Of a DNA stretch of 64,000 nt, positions 35,305 through 52,622 are shown piece after piece; the first letter of the stretch is position 1; every line of letters starts with the position of its first letter. A program made the translations under genes and the position numbers. This DNA comes from Vermamoeba vermiformis (lineage: Eukaryota > Tubulinea > Echinamoebida): NCBI GenBank assembly GCA_045837725.1, contig JBEWZL010000244.1, positions 186,001-250,000 on the forward strand. The letters run 5' to 3'. The notes below the pieces were generated by a model, which did not search any database, was not told the origin of the DNA, and saw only the letters and a list, made by a program, of their open reading frames with translations.

Positions 35305-38300
35305 TTAGTCCCAGTCAATGGGCGTGTTGTCCTCGCCCTCCTCTTCTTCCAACATGTTCGCACGACGATCAATCAGGGCACGAGCCAGCACTGAATCCGA
35401 ACAGTTAGTTTCACTGAATGACATTTCCTAATTAGGCAACTACTTACCGCTGAGCACACCCTCGTCCTTGAAGTTGCTCGGATCAATTCGCATCTCACTC
35501 GAGGCCTCGACAGGCTTGAGCTGTTGGCCCTGTCTGATGGCATCGAGCAGCGAGCTGGACATGCTGCCACTCGTCTTGTCGCTGGACACACTCGCTGCAC
35601 TGCTCAGCGGGGCTGGGGACTTGGGCGGGGGTGGGGGACTGAGCGAGGGCACTGGTGGGGGTGGGGGCTGTCAACATTTAGTACTGCTGTTTCACTGAAC
35701 GGGCCATCACGTGATCTACTCACCGGTGCAGCAGCCTCCACTTCCTCAGCCTGCTCCAGCTGTTCTTTCAACACTAGCAAGGGGGGTTAGTATGACACGC
35801 GAAGAATTGGAGTGTCAAGTGAGTGACACGCATGACACGTACTGGCAAGCTGATCCTCCAGGGTCTCAATCTTGTCGAGTGCGCGGCTGTATTCGCGGCC
35901 CAATTGATCGTACTTCTGCTGCAGCTCTTGTCGTGCACTGCTGTCCTGCAGGAGTGACTTGCTCGCCGACTGACTCTGCGACAGCTCTTTTTTCACCGCC
36001 AACAACTCGTCTTCAACTGCACGCTTGGCACGCGTCTCGCTCTCTAATTTCTTGGCCCACTGCTCCATGTCCGTGGACAGTCTAATAACCGCGTCAGTAA
36101 GTGAGTGCTGCAATAAGGGAGCAATACGTACTTTTGCTTGAGTGTGGCGAGCTGAGTCTCGTAAGCACGACGCTCCTGTTCGAACTGATTGGTGGCAGTC
36201 GTGTTCTGCGCGTGATGTTGCTGCACCTCAGCGAGCTCAGCTTTGAGCTGTTCGACTTGCAAGGCGAGTGATCGGTTCTTGTCGCTCAGTGTGCTCAGCT
36301 GTGCTTGCTCTTTCTCGCTCTGTGCGCGCAACTGACTGGCACTCTGCTCGCTCTTGGCACGCAGCTGATCGACTTCACTCTGCGCGGCACTGAGCTCTTT
36401 CTGCAGCCTCTGACGCTCACTGCTCTCACTCTGCAGCTGACTCTTGTGCTCCTGACTCGCACTCTGCAGCTGCGTCACTTGTCGCTCGAGCACACTCTTC
36501 TCCGTTCTGCTCTGTTCGAGTTGACTGCGCAGTGCATCGATCTCTTTGCCGTACGACTCTTTCATGCTCGCGACTTGTTGATCGAACTTGCGGCCTGTGT
36601 CTTGCATGGCCTGTGTGCTGCTCGTGGAGGCGAGTTCGAGCTTGAGGGTGAGTGCCTTGACCTCGTCTTGCAGCTGTTTGACGCGCTGCTGTTCTGCGCT
36701 CTTCTCGTGCACAGCTTTCTGCAGTTGATCGCGCACACCATTGAGCTCGACTTCGTGTCGCTGCTTCACTTCACTCAGCTGCGTGGTGCTGCTGCTGGAA
36801 CTGGCGCGCAACTGCTCCAACTGACTGCGCACACTGCGCTCATTCTCTTCAGCACGCGCACGCTTGCTGCTCTCTTCGCCGAGTGCTTTCTTCAACTGCT
36901 CGCGCTCCTTGTCGAGCTCAGCGCGCACACTCTTCAGCTCTTGATCGAACTTGCTGCGCAGTGCTTCAATGTTCTGCGACACACGCGCACCACTCGCTGG
37001 CACGCTGGGTCTGGACACGAGTTCGAGCTCCAGTTCGCGCACTCGCTTCTCAACTTTGCTGCGCTCATCACGCTCCTGTTCGAGTCTCTGTCGACTGTTG
37101 TGTGCCTCGCTCTCTGCACCACTCAGCTTGGCAGTCGTGTCGCGCAGTTGTGCCTGCAGCTGAGCGAGTTGTGCGGTGAGTGACTTGTGGTCTGCTTGCA
37201 AGGTGTGCAGCTGTGACTGCAGTGCCTTGTACTCGCTCTGCAGCGCACTCAGCTGGTACTCGCTCGCACTGGGCTTGACACTGATTGACACGTGTCATTA
37301 GTGGCACTGCATGTGACACTACTTACCTCGCAACAGCGTGTGGTTTCTTGGGCAGTGGTGGCGGTGGCTGTGTGACACTTGGACGCGCAGTGACACTCGG
37401 TGCAGGACTGTGCGTGACACTTGGTGACGGCAGAGGTTTCTTGGTGACACCTGGACTCGCGCTGTGGCTGAACGAGCCCGATGACGTCAGCGAGGCACTG
37501 GATGACGTGGCACTGGGCCCTGGTGCGGATGTGCCTGCAAATGTACCGTACTTCATGAGCTGTGCAATGACACGTGTCAATCAGTGAATTTGGGTGGTGA
37601 CATGTGCTCACGTACCATGATCATTTCCTTTTTAGTCAATCCCCGTTGCCCCATCTTCTTCATCGTCTCATCGAGGTGCTGAAAGAATTTGGCCCATTCT
37701 GGCGGGAGATTTTTGGCGGTCAATTGTCCGTGCGCATCGAAGCCCAAGTGCGAGACATGGACGGCATTGGTGGGTCCAGAGATGACCATGGGCCTCGGTG
37801 CTGCCTCGCTGTCCTCACCCTTCTTCTTCTTGACACTCTCGCTGCCAGTGCGCTTCTTCTTGTCCTCTGTGTGACACCTGTCAATCACTGCACTCCACCG
37901 CACGCGATCAATTACGTACCGCTGCTGAATATGCTGGTGAACTTGTTGCCGATCGAATCAAAGGTGTCCTTAATGGAGGTCGTAGCAGTGCTAATCACAT
38001 TCTTCTCCTTGCTGCGGCAGGGTAGGTCAGATCTGCAACGCTCGAAGCAAGACTTACTCTTTCTTGTGCTTCTCTTCTTTGTTGTCTGTAGGACTCTTCT
38101 TGGTGGACACAGAGGGTGAATGGCCCGTTGATTTTGAAGTTGAGGCAGCACGAGTTAAATTGGGCGAGGATGTGGAGCTAGAAGATTTTTTTTGAGTTGG
38201 AACGGCATTCGACGGCTTCGTAGCTTGCGAGAATGTTGATCCTACTGCGGGTGGTTTATGACTCTATAATTAATAATTTTCCAGCGTCAATTCAGACCCA

Positions 38301-38413
38301 ACGAACAGATTTGAGCTGTTACGTACGTGATCGTGCAGGCAATTTGAGCAGTTTGATTTCTTAAACTGATTGGCTACAAAGTTGTTGCAGCCACACGTAG
38401 AGCACTTGCTCAT
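35305..38413 (-). CDS. CRIB / coiled-coil / WH2-central-acidic (WCA) actin nucleation promoting factor
   Basis: Ten exons on the minus strand, about 850 residues. N-terminus MSKCSTCGCNNFVANQFKK with SNCSNCLHDH: a compact Cys/His cluster, possibly zinc-binding. Ser/Lys-rich linkers precede a clear CRIB motif near 37740-37800 (ISGPTNAVHVSHLGFD), the Cdc42/Rac-binding signature. Then come a Pro-rich patch (PPPPLPKKP), about 450 residues of coiled coil (about 35830-37290), a polyproline run (PPPPPKSPAP), a WH2 helix (LLDAIRQGQQLKPVE), a WASP-like central helix (VLARALIDRRANML) and an acidic tail EEEEGEDNTPIDWD with the Arp2/3-contacting Trp. It should activate Arp2/3 downstream of a Rho GTPase. 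WASP has CRIB but no long coiled coil; WHAMM/JMY have coiled coil but no CRIB. Confidence 0.85.
35427..35436. promoter_or_regulatory. CCTAATTAGG CArG-like palindrome, copy 2
   Basis: Second copy of the near-repeat at 35273, within the last intron of the WCA gene and close to its donor. Confidence 0.35.
37286..37297. repeat. TGACACGTGTCA palindrome
   Basis: Exact copy in an intron of the WCA gene, close to its acceptor. Confidence 0.7.
37568..37579. repeat. TGACACGTGTCA palindrome
   Basis: Exact copy in another WCA-gene intron, close to its acceptor. Confidence 0.7.
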
Positions 38414-38529
38414 ATTTGATAGCGCTACGTGTTGTGCACGACACAGAATTGCAATCGAAATGACAGATGTGACAGGCTTCGATTTCGATGGATTATTGAT
38501 CACTACGAGTTTATTAAGCATGATACGAC

Positions 38530-40297
<1,768 letters not shown>

Positions 40298-40603
40298 AGT
40301 GTTGTCTGTATAAGGAAGAGACTGACTGACCAGCACCACTCGGAAATGTTTTTTTTCGATCTGCGCAGAAAAGTGCGAGGAGAGTTCAACTGACGATATG
40401 ACAGGTGTGACGTGCGGCTATATTTATCGTGTGCCTATGCTAGGGCTGTATGCGACCACACTAGCACGCATATAGGTGAGAGCTTGGTTCTATATGTGTT
40501 ACAGTTTATTCAGCGAGCAGATTCATTGCACCTCTCGCAGCACTCTCGTCATACAATAGGTGCGCTATTACTATAAATCATGCCGTATTATATGGGTGCT
40601 GGC
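40298..40603 (-). promoter_or_regulatory. Upstream region of the phytepsin-like gene
   Basis: On the minus strand an ATAAATATAGCCG word (about 40415-40427) lies about 120 bp before the ATG, followed by CCTGTCA (40399-40405). The acid lipase promoter has TATAGCCG and CCTGTCA at about the same distance. The left part also contains the 3' flank of the EF-hand gene. Confidence 0.4.
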
Positions 40604-41435
40604 TTATTGCGTGGAGGTCATGGCGCGGTCACCGTAAATCTCTTTGAGCAAGTCCTCGTAGTAGATGTAGCCCTCACGCTCGATTTTACCCATAGTCATG
40701 TCATTCCACTGCGATATAATATTATTGTCAGTACATTCGCATATTTACGTATTTTAGAAGGCAGATGCGAGATCGTACCTCAGCTTCAGTCATTTTCTCG
40801 CCGTAGTACATCAGAGCCTCGCGCAATTCAGAGGCCTTGCATCGACCAGTATTGTTGTGATCAAACACTTTGAAGGCCATGCGCATTGTCTCTTCTGGGT
40901 CGATCTGCACCGGTGTTAATAGTCGCGTTTAAAATAGACACAAACTAATACTAGATGCGATAGTTATCACACGACGCACCTTTCTCATCTTTCTAGACAT
41001 CATGGACATGAACTCAGCGAATTCAATAGAGCCAGCACCAGTAGTATCAGCCTCTTTGAACATTGCATCAAACTTCTCCGGATTTAAAGTCGGCAAACCT
41101 GGTTTAAAATTAGCTCCACGACGAAATTTTGCTCTAATAAGAAGCACTCTTTTGTATTATATAGTTATTACAGTACTACAGCTCGAATTTCACGTCCAAA
41201 AAAATACGTACCCAACTGTTTCATAATGGTGCGCAGATCAGTAGCAGTGAGCTTCTTGTCCTTGTCAGTGTCGAACAAGTCAAATGCAGCTTTGAAGTCA
41301 GCGACTTGGTTGTCGTTGAGCAGCGCGGAGGTCTCTTCGCGTTGCAAGTTTCTTCTGCGGTTGGACTGCAAGATGCGAATTAAAATCGATCAGTACATGC
41401 ATACATGCGTGCAAATAGCATTAATATATTACCAT
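40604..41435 (-). CDS. Calmodulin/centrin-like EF-hand protein
   Basis: About 165 residues in five exons. The start ATG (41433-41435) is followed at once by an intron. EF1 (FDTDKDKKLTATDL) is canonical, EF2 (ADTTGAGSIEFAEF) nearly so, EF3 (FDHNNTGRCKASEL) has a Cys in the loop, and EF4 (MTMGKIEREGYIYYEDLLKE) has lost its ligands. The basic N-terminus SNRRRNLQREE recalls centrins, but identity to centrin or calmodulin is not high enough to choose; a divergent myosin light chain is also possible. Divergent from PSMA4. Confidence 0.82.
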
Positions 41436-41748
41436 GATGGGTGTGGGTATATGTGTTGGGCCGTGAAATCAAAAATAAATATTTTGTACCGCACTGAGAT
41501 TTTGTTGGGCTGCGAGATTTCAATAAATTTTTATCAACTTTATTCTAAGGTTCGACACTCGCATCGTACGGGCCTGAATAGCTCGGAATGACTAGTTCCT
41601 AAACAATTCTGATGATTGCCCGCTATTTCTGAGCTCCCTAGTCTTGTTTGGGGTCCTCTGACTCAAAGTGACGAAAAATTTTTCTGAAGTTGAAAATAGA
41701 CATTAAATCGACTAAAAGAGTGCACAGCAACACTATTCACTACACATA
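41436..41748. promoter_or_regulatory. Divergent region between the EF-hand gene and PSMA4
   Basis: About 313 bp separate the two start codons, each of which is immediately followed by an intron. No clear TATA box or repeat is seen. Confidence 0.4.
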
Positions 41749-42970
41749 ATGGTGCGTATATTAAATGCAGTATTGTAATATAATGGCAAGCTGATTAATA
41801 CCTCTTTCAGGCACGACGCTATGATGCACGAACAACCATCTTCTCACCCGAAGGTAATTAACGCGATTTAATTTATAATAATTGACATTACGCGTATATT
41901 GACAGTATTTAATATACACGATGGAGTCTGTGGTTGTGGTGCTACAAATTGAAAATAAAATAATTGAAAAATTTTTGACAAATAATAATTAATAACAATG
42001 TTATTGCAGGTCGTTTATATCAAGTTGAATACGCTATGACAGCTATCAGCCATGCTGGTACTGCAGTGGGTATCTTAACACAAGAAGGCATTGTCTTGGC
42101 TGCCGAAAAGAAAGTCACATCTAAATTGTTGGAACGAGGAATTTCTTCTGAAAAAATGTACAGAATTGGTAAGTATACACATCATGCCTATATTTGCGCA
42201 TGATGTCACATGGCAGTGCATCAGGCACAATTGCCGCGTATTTAAGTGTGACTCACGATGACTGATCCACATCCAGACAACCACATTGCCTGTGCAGTGG
42301 CTGGTATTACTGCCGATGCGAATATACTCGTCAACTACGCACGTCAAGCAGCACAGCGCTACACATTCACGTACCAAGAGCCCGATCCAGTGGAGGACTT
42401 GGTGCGCACGGTGTGTGACTTGAAGCAGGGCTACACGCAGTACGGAGGTCTGCGTCCCTACGGTGTGGCATTCATCTACGCGGGCTGGGACCAACAGCAC
42501 GGCTATCAGCTCTATCAGTCCGATCCCTCGGGCAATTACGGTGGGTGGAAGGCCACGGCGATTGGCTCGGGCCATCAAGCTGCGACCTCCATCTTGAAGA
42601 GCGAGTACAAGGTGACTAGCCACTGCTGCATATAGCACTATATATATATATATATATGTAGCTGCATATATTCGCAATAGAGTACTAACGGTGCGCAGGA
42701 CGAACTCTCGCTGCAAGATGCGCTCAAGCTGGCAGTGCGCGTGTTGTCGATGACGATGGACTCGACGGCCCTCACCGCTGACAAGTGTACGTAGTGATAT
42801 ATATATATATATGTGTGTGTATAGTGTGCAGTATACTCACGCGTGCTGCAGTGGAGTTCTCAACACTGGTGCGCAGTCCGCAGGGTCAGATGCAGTGGGG
42901 AATGCTCGGGGCTGCTGAGATCGATGCGCTGGTCAAAGCGACTGATTTGAAGAAGCCTGAAGACATGTAG
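41749..42970 (+). CDS. PSMA4: 20S proteasome alpha-3 subunit (PSMA4)
   Basis: Six exons, about 255 residues. The first exon is the ATG alone. Then [37 protein letters not shown], the Lys-rich [52 protein letters not shown] and [18 protein letters not shown]. These are diagnostic of alpha type 4 (yeast Pre9). It forms part of the outer ring of the core particle. Introns 4 and 5 contain AT/TG microsatellites. Confidence 0.96.
42639..42658. repeat. (TA)n microsatellite in a PSMA4 intron
   Basis: About 20 bases of alternating TA. Confidence 0.8.
42797..42822. repeat. (AT)n(GT)n microsatellite in a PSMA4 intron
   Basis: Alternating AT turning into GT, within the last intron. Confidence 0.8.
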
Positions 42971-43124
42971 TATTGTAGTTGAATATGAATGGCTGTAACA
43001 ACACCTCAGAATTAAGCTCTGTTGTGAGGACCAGATCTCATTGTGACATAAAAACTCGCTTGTTTAATTGTATTTGATCGTTGCGTGCAGTAACTGCGAT
43101 GCTATGAGGACATTATAGTGCATA

Positions 43125-43133
43125 TATATAAGG
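43125..43133 (+). promoter_or_regulatory. TATA box of the peroxisomal carrier gene
   Basis: TATATAAGG lies about 85 bp before the ATG at 43217, similar in spacing to the TATA words of RPL3 and the saposin gene. Confidence 0.4.
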
Positions 43134-43216
43134 TGTAGGTGTTGCGCTGATGAGATTCACAGCACGAAATTGAACGCCAATTCTCAACTCGATCTGTCTT
43201 TGGAAAACCACAACTC

Positions 43217-44395
43217 ATGTCTGAATTATTGAAGAAACGCGCTATAGAAGCTATTGGTCACGCACTTGCAGGTAGGGGGACACATCAGTGTAGCATTCGA
43301 TTCATTTGTAAGCTTGTTCTTTGTGGGATCCGAGTAGTAACGAGCTGGCTATTAAATCAAATCGATTAATAATAAGGATTGTAGGATCGTTTGGTGGCAT
43401 GATTAGTGGCACTATCACCTACCCCCTCGCTGCGATATCAACGAGGTAATAAAAATTAAAAATTAATTGCCAGATCTGACGCTGCATCCAGAATGCAAGC
43501 GCAGAGCAAGAGCAGCGATCACAAGCCTTACAATGGCATGCTAGATGCATTGCGCGTCATCATGCGCGATGAGGGTGTGCTCGGCCTATACGCGTAAGTA
43601 CTCATGATGCCTCGATCGCAAGTGCTCAATGCATTGTTAGTGGCTTCAAGAGTGCGATGGTCGGCATCGTCAGTAGCCAGGGCATATACTACTATTGGTA
43701 CGCGCTGTTTGGATTCTTTTTCCAACGCAGATCGAAGCGCGCACTCGGTACACTTGAATCTCTGATCGTGTCCGCTCTGGCAGGCTGCATGACTGCGCTA
43801 TTCACCAATCCTATTTGGGTGGTCAATACACGCATGACTACACAACGGCGCGACCACACTAAGCAGAGCCGTGGTGTGATTGGCACACTGCTGCAGATCT
43901 TGAAAGAAGACGGCGTGATGGCACTGTTCCGCGGCTTAGTGCCCGCCCTCATCTTAGTGGCCAATCCTGTCATTCAATTCGCGCTGTTTGAGCGATTCAA
44001 AGCACTGCTGAGCCATCGCAAGCCCGTGCTGTCAGCGTTTGATTACTTTGTGCTCGGTGCTGTCACCAAACTCGCCGCGACATTCATAGTAAGGGTGCAG
44101 TGCTCGCATCGGACACTCATTAATGTGCTGCTAGACCTATCCCTACATTGTCGTCAAGACGCGCTTGCAAGTGAAGCAGACCACGGAGCAGTATCACAAC
44201 ACGACACACGCGCTGCAACAGATCTGGTCGCGCGAAGGACTGGCAGGCTTCTACAAGGGTCTGAACACCAAGCTCGTGCACTCAGTGCTCACCTCGGCCA
44301 TCATCTTCCTCGCCAAAGAGAAGCTCGTCTATTACACGATGCGTCTCTTGCAGATCTTGCGCTTGCAACAGGCCTCTCAAGCACTGCACCTGTAA
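43217..44395 (+). CDS. Mitochondrial-carrier family protein, peroxisomal PMP34 (SLC25A17)-like
   Basis: Five exons, about 310 residues, six-helix carrier. Repeat 1 has YPLAAISTRMQAQ, which requires a 46 nt intron between 43447 and 43492 with CTGAC branch word. Repeat 2 has NPIWVVNTRMTTQ and repeat 3 YPYIVVKTRLQVKQ. The EGxxGLYxG and EDGVMALFRGLVPALIL lines follow each. NPIWVVNTRMT is typical of the peroxisomal ATP/CoA/NAD carriers (PMP34, Ant1). Its likely job is import of nucleotide cofactors into peroxisomes. No N-terminal presequence is seen, in keeping with the family. Confidence 0.88.
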
Positions 44396-44483
44396 CAATA
44401 AAGCAGTTCTATTTATTACACAGCATTCTATCCACACCGAGCACGCGTGTCCTATGACAATGTATTATAATACAGGAGCAGCA

Positions 44484-48463
<3,980 letters not shown>

Positions 48464-48894
48464 TGGATCCAATTTTTGCTTCTGTTCAAATAATTTAGAA
48501 TTTCAAATTTGAGAAATTTTTGGAATGATAAACGATTGCACTATTTAGTGTCATTATAATCGAGTTAAATAATCAGTAATAATATAAAATTATTATTTGG
48601 TAAATCCAACTGACCTTACGTGGTGGTTCACTAGTTTCTGGGTCCACCTTGAATTGATTGACAAAGAAATATGGGTTTTGTGGTAATTATGAACTACTAG
48701 GACTAATATTGAGATAGCACCTAGTGTCCTGTCACTCAATTCAGTCACAATTCAAAAAAAGCTGTTTGCAAGTCTTTTTTGAGCAGTTTTCTCAGCGGCA
48801 AATAAAATTGATAAACAGATGACGATCGTGACTAAGTTCAATTTGGAACTAACTACTAATACAACTTTATACTATCTAAGCTACAAATAGGAAA
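48464..48894 (-). promoter_or_regulatory. USP47 5' leader with intron, promoter region
   Basis: On the minus strand a donor (CGTAAG-GTCAG or CAC-GTAAGG, about 48615) and an acceptor (TTGAACAG, about 48484) suggest a 5'-UTR intron of about 130 nt. The region further up is AT-rich and borders the stop of the acid lipase gene. No other gene is seen. Confidence 0.45.
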
Positions 48895-50547
48895 TTAAAT
48901 TGGTTGCGCGTACTTTGAAAGCAGATCCAAGATGCGCGGATAAATGCGCTGGTTGGCATTAGTACCGAGGAGGGGATCTAAGTGCGCGTAGTTGGGTTCG
49001 ATATGCACTGTTAATGCCACATGTCAGTACGCCACTACACAGCCATTGCACTTTACATACCGAGTGGCGTGCCAGGCAGCTGCGAGATCATCATCTGCAC
49101 GTCGGTAGGATCAGCTGTGGCATCAACAGTCAGTGCACCGAAGCAGAGTGTAGCGCTGAATACTCACCCAAGTAGTCCTGACCTCCTGCAAACAGAGCTA
49201 CTGGCAAGTCACTCGGAAAGTATTGAAATTCCTGTTCAGAGAACGCTGATGAGTGCCCTAGTCACGCTGAATATGCTGCTGCATCGAGTACGTACGTAGG
49301 CTGGGGCAGTGGGCTGATTGTAGTGCTGCAAGTTACCTTGTGTACCGTAGTCAAAGTGCGAGAACGTGCCCTTGCGCACTGATTGAGCCCTGGCGCGGTG
49401 ATGAGTGACATTGCCATATTAGGAAATAACACTCACCAGTGAATCATGTTCTTGACGGAGGTGGGATTGGGCTCGTAGATCAAATAATACGAGAGGCGCG
49501 TGACATTCTGCAGCAGACGGTGAGTCTAAAAATAGCTGCAATCTCCCGAGGGCGAGATACACTTACCAAATAAGTCGTGGGTCCAGAGAGCAGATCGTTG
49601 ACAAAGTTGCACCACTTGGGCAGAGTGCTGCACACCCCCGGCAAGAGCTGATGCAGCACATTGGGCAAGTAGAACTCCTTGACGCCCAGCAGCGTGAACA
49701 AGTCGTCCACTTTCAGCTTGGCCATCGCTTGCAAGATGAGCGACTCCACATTGCCCACGTACGCTACGGGTGCCAGGGCCACGTACAGGTGCAGCTGGTC
49801 CTTGAGTGCGGGCTGTTCAATGAGCGCGGCAAAGGCCTGAATGGTGCCCTCCGAGTGTCCAATGTAGCTCAGCTTGCTCTGATTGGTCGCTGCGAGCACG
49901 TGACTCACTTGCGCGGGCAGATCGTACGAGGCCATGTCACTCCACGTAAAGTCCCAGAACTCGGGGTCATTCGGCGTGTATTGAATGTGGCCCATACTCA
50001 CGCCATTGCCTCTGTTGTTGCCCAGCCACACTTCGTAGCCGTGATCTGCGAGGATGTAGGGCAGTGACTCCGAGGGACTGTTCAGACACGCTCCAACACT
50101 TATTAAAGGGTCAGCATATACTTGACAAGGACTACCACTGGTATCTACCTCGTGTCCGTCAGACCGTGTTGAAATAGCACCACGCCGCGGCGTTGTTTGG
50201 CTCCTTGTAGGCCGTGTGGAATCCGCTAGCGAAATGTCAGTTGAATAAAGGTGCGCGCGTTCATCATGTATTTACCTGCATAGTCAATATATAACCGTCA
50301 CCAGTAGTCACAGTGTGGTCTTCACAGGGCTAATTGAGGCATTAAATCGTTTAATTAAATAGGTGGATTGCAAATTTACATGTTTTAATTGCGTAATTCG
50401 AGCAGAGATATGTATCATTTTAATAAGTATGGATGTCATGATAATACTTACGTAATGCCATTGCTTAACGATGTTACAAGTCTTAGAGGCTTCGTACGAG
50501 CAGATGCAGGCCAGCAACACGAGCACGATACTGCGCTGAAGGTGCAT
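48895..50547 (-). CDS. Lysosomal acid lipase (AB-hydrolase lipase)
   Basis: About eight exons, about 400 residues, as in human LIPA. MHLQRSIVLVLLACICSYEA is a signal peptide. HTVTTGDGYILTMQRIPHG and GVVLFQHGLTDTR lead to the lid and core. NNRGNGVSMGHI and FWDFTWSDMASYDLPAQV are family hallmarks. The nucleophile is in YIGHSEGT, with the acid in FAGGQDYLADP and the His in NYAHLDPLLG. It hydrolyses triglycerides and sterol esters in lysosomes. Its 5' flank shares TGACAGG and CGGCTATA words with the phytepsin-like protease gene. Confidence 0.95.
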
Positions 50548-51037
50548 GATATCGTTGTGACAGGGAGGTGTGGTGAAAATCTGTGGTGCTGCGCGTTGAT
50601 TGTTATCAAAAGTGCTGCTAATTGTGGCTCAACCGTTGCCCCAATTGTGACACTTTGACAGGTCGGCTATAAATACGGGATCTTAAGTCAGTATTGGCAT
50701 CACCAGCCACTACATGAGCGCGGTGTGTGAAATCTGATATGTATACCAGCCCTGCAGGCTCATGATTATGGTCCGTACAGTGTCTCTCGTAACTCCGAGT
50801 GTGTCGCGCCCATCATCGTCTCTTCGGCACGACAGCGTCCAACAGCATCACCGAGCTGTCGTACTGGCGGAGTATTCACGGCTAGATGACAATTCTAGAT
50901 TGCAGGGCAGTTATTCCGTGCAACAAGGGCAGTAAATTTAAAATTTTACGAATTGATTCTAAACAAACACTACCTCACACACATACACACGGCATGTGTA
51001 TTTGCCGCAAACTGTAGTCATAAATATATCATCCATC
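50548..51037. promoter_or_regulatory. Divergent region between acid lipase and F-box/WD40 genes
   Basis: TGACAGG (50656-50662) and CGGCTATAAATA (50664-50675) lie about 120 bp from the lipase start. The remainder is unremarkable; a CACACACATACACACGGC run precedes the F-box gene. Confidence 0.45.
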
Positions 51038-52513
51038 ATGTCGCAGAAAAATATACTGCAGCAGCTACCTCAAGAAATATTATTTATGGTGTTTAGTTAT
51101 TTAGCCGGACCGGATCTTTGCGCTGTCCAATGCGTCAACAAACAGTGGTCTGACGGCAATTATTTGTTGGCGCATTGGCGTAATTTATATTTGCGTTCAT
51201 ATCGCAATTGGTATAAGCTCGATCTGCCGGAAACAACACCGAAAACAGGCAAATTCTGGAAGAATCGCTTCAAACTCACGACGGCCATGCACGCTAATTG
51301 GAAGGGCATACGATGCAAGACAGTGCAGCTGAATGGCTTTCAACAAGAAGTGCGCAACATCAATTTGACACCGGATCTGCTCATTCACAGCACGGGTCCC
51401 GAAATATTGGTGTGGGACATTTATCAGACTCACAAGTACGTGTCTACTAACACCATTGTCCTATTATATTGTTGTTGACTGGTTGACAGGAAAAAATACG
51501 TGTTGAAACTTGGCGCGGATTGGATCAAAACCATTCAACTGGCGCAAGATCTGCTCGTCACCTCATCAGGACCGCGCAACTGGCACGAGATCCACGTGTA
51601 CAAGCTGTCGAGCGGTGAACTGCAGCGCAAGATGACGCTGGAGAGTGACGTGGAGTGCGTGCGCTTCTACGACGAGCGCCAAGTGGTGAGTGCTGCCGCG
51701 CAACTGCTGATGCACGACGTCGAGACTGGCCAGTGCGCACTCACCTTCAGCGATCAGAAGAAGGGCATTGTGAATGCCATGGCCGTCGAGGGCTCGTTGG
51801 TGGTGTGTTCGCACAAGGGCAAGAAGGTGCGCATCTGGGACGTGCGCAGTGGTCGACGCGTGATGACGATGGCCACGGGTCACACGCACCTGCTGCACGA
51901 CATTGGCGTGGTCGAGAAGAACAAGCACTGGACGCTGCCGGACTCGCTCGGAGCTGTGCCGGCCTCACCGCGCAACATTGCTGGCACGCAGGACCGGTGT
52001 CTGGTGGCACCACTCGTGACGGTGAGCAAGGACGAGAGTGTGCGGCTGTTCGACATGCGGCAGTTGAGTGCCAATGCCAAGCCCCTCGCCGTGCTCACGG
52101 GTCACAAGGGCCCTGTGCGCTGTGTGCGCATGGACGCGTGGAAAGCAGTGACAGGTGCCAAGGACGGGAGTGTCATCGTGTGGGACTTGACCGATCCTGA
52201 ACTGCTGCAACAGTCGGCAGTGACACCTGTCAATGCGTCAATCACGGGCCCCAGTCAGCTGTTCAATTGGCTGGCAGCTGGCACCACCAATCCGCGACCA
52301 GTGCTGCGCGTGAAAGAGCCCGTGTACACGCTGGACTTTTGCGACAGCGTCATGTTCACGGGCCACACGCTGTTGACTTTGTTTGACTTTGATCCGCACT
52401 CCTCCGCACTCACGCGATTCACCAACAGACGCCGAGCTACTAATAATAGCACCAGCAGCGAGGATGTGGATTCACTGAACGTCGGTTCTGATCGCAGCTG
52501 TCTCATTGCTTGA
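51038..52513 (+). CDS. F-box / WD40-repeat protein
   Basis: Two exons, about 470 residues. An F-box (LPQEILFMVFSYLAGPDLCA, NKQWSDGN) is followed by FBXW-type WD40 repeats: VTSSGPRNWHEIHVYKL, VVCSHKGKKVRIWDVRSG, VTVSKDESVRLFDMRQLS, VLTGHKGPVRCVRMDAWKAV and TGAKDGSVIVWDLTD. It is expected to be a substrate receptor of an SCF ubiquitin ligase; the substrate cannot be told. The second exon is nearly 1 kb without interruption. A PUF-like TGTACATA lies at 52530-52537 in the 3' UTR. The ortholog within the FBXW group cannot be named. Confidence 0.9.
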
Positions 52514-52603
52514 CAGCCTTGTCTAAATTTGTACATAGTTACCTGTGCTATAAATAGCTTTTAATTTGTTTTATTCACAAATGCGAGTATAATACAGGAG
52601 GGC

Positions 52604-52611
52604 TATGTACA
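52604..52611 (-). promoter_or_regulatory. PUF-type UGUACAUA element in the ATG4 3' UTR
   Basis: On the minus strand TTTGTACATAG lies 11 bases past the ATG4 stop. A matching element in the convergent F-box mRNA is at 52530. The consensus UGUANAUA is the known Pumilio/PUF site. Confidence 0.4.
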
Positions 52612-52622
52612 AATAAGGCAAT

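Noticed and set aside
36305-37183. Long plus-strand open frame of about 290 codons
   Set aside because: It is the antisense shadow of the coiled-coil exon; its Leu/Ala/Gln composition mirrors Glu/Gln/Ser codons on the other strand.
42639-42822. AT-rich runs as an origin or matrix site
   Set aside because: They are simple microsatellites inside short introns.
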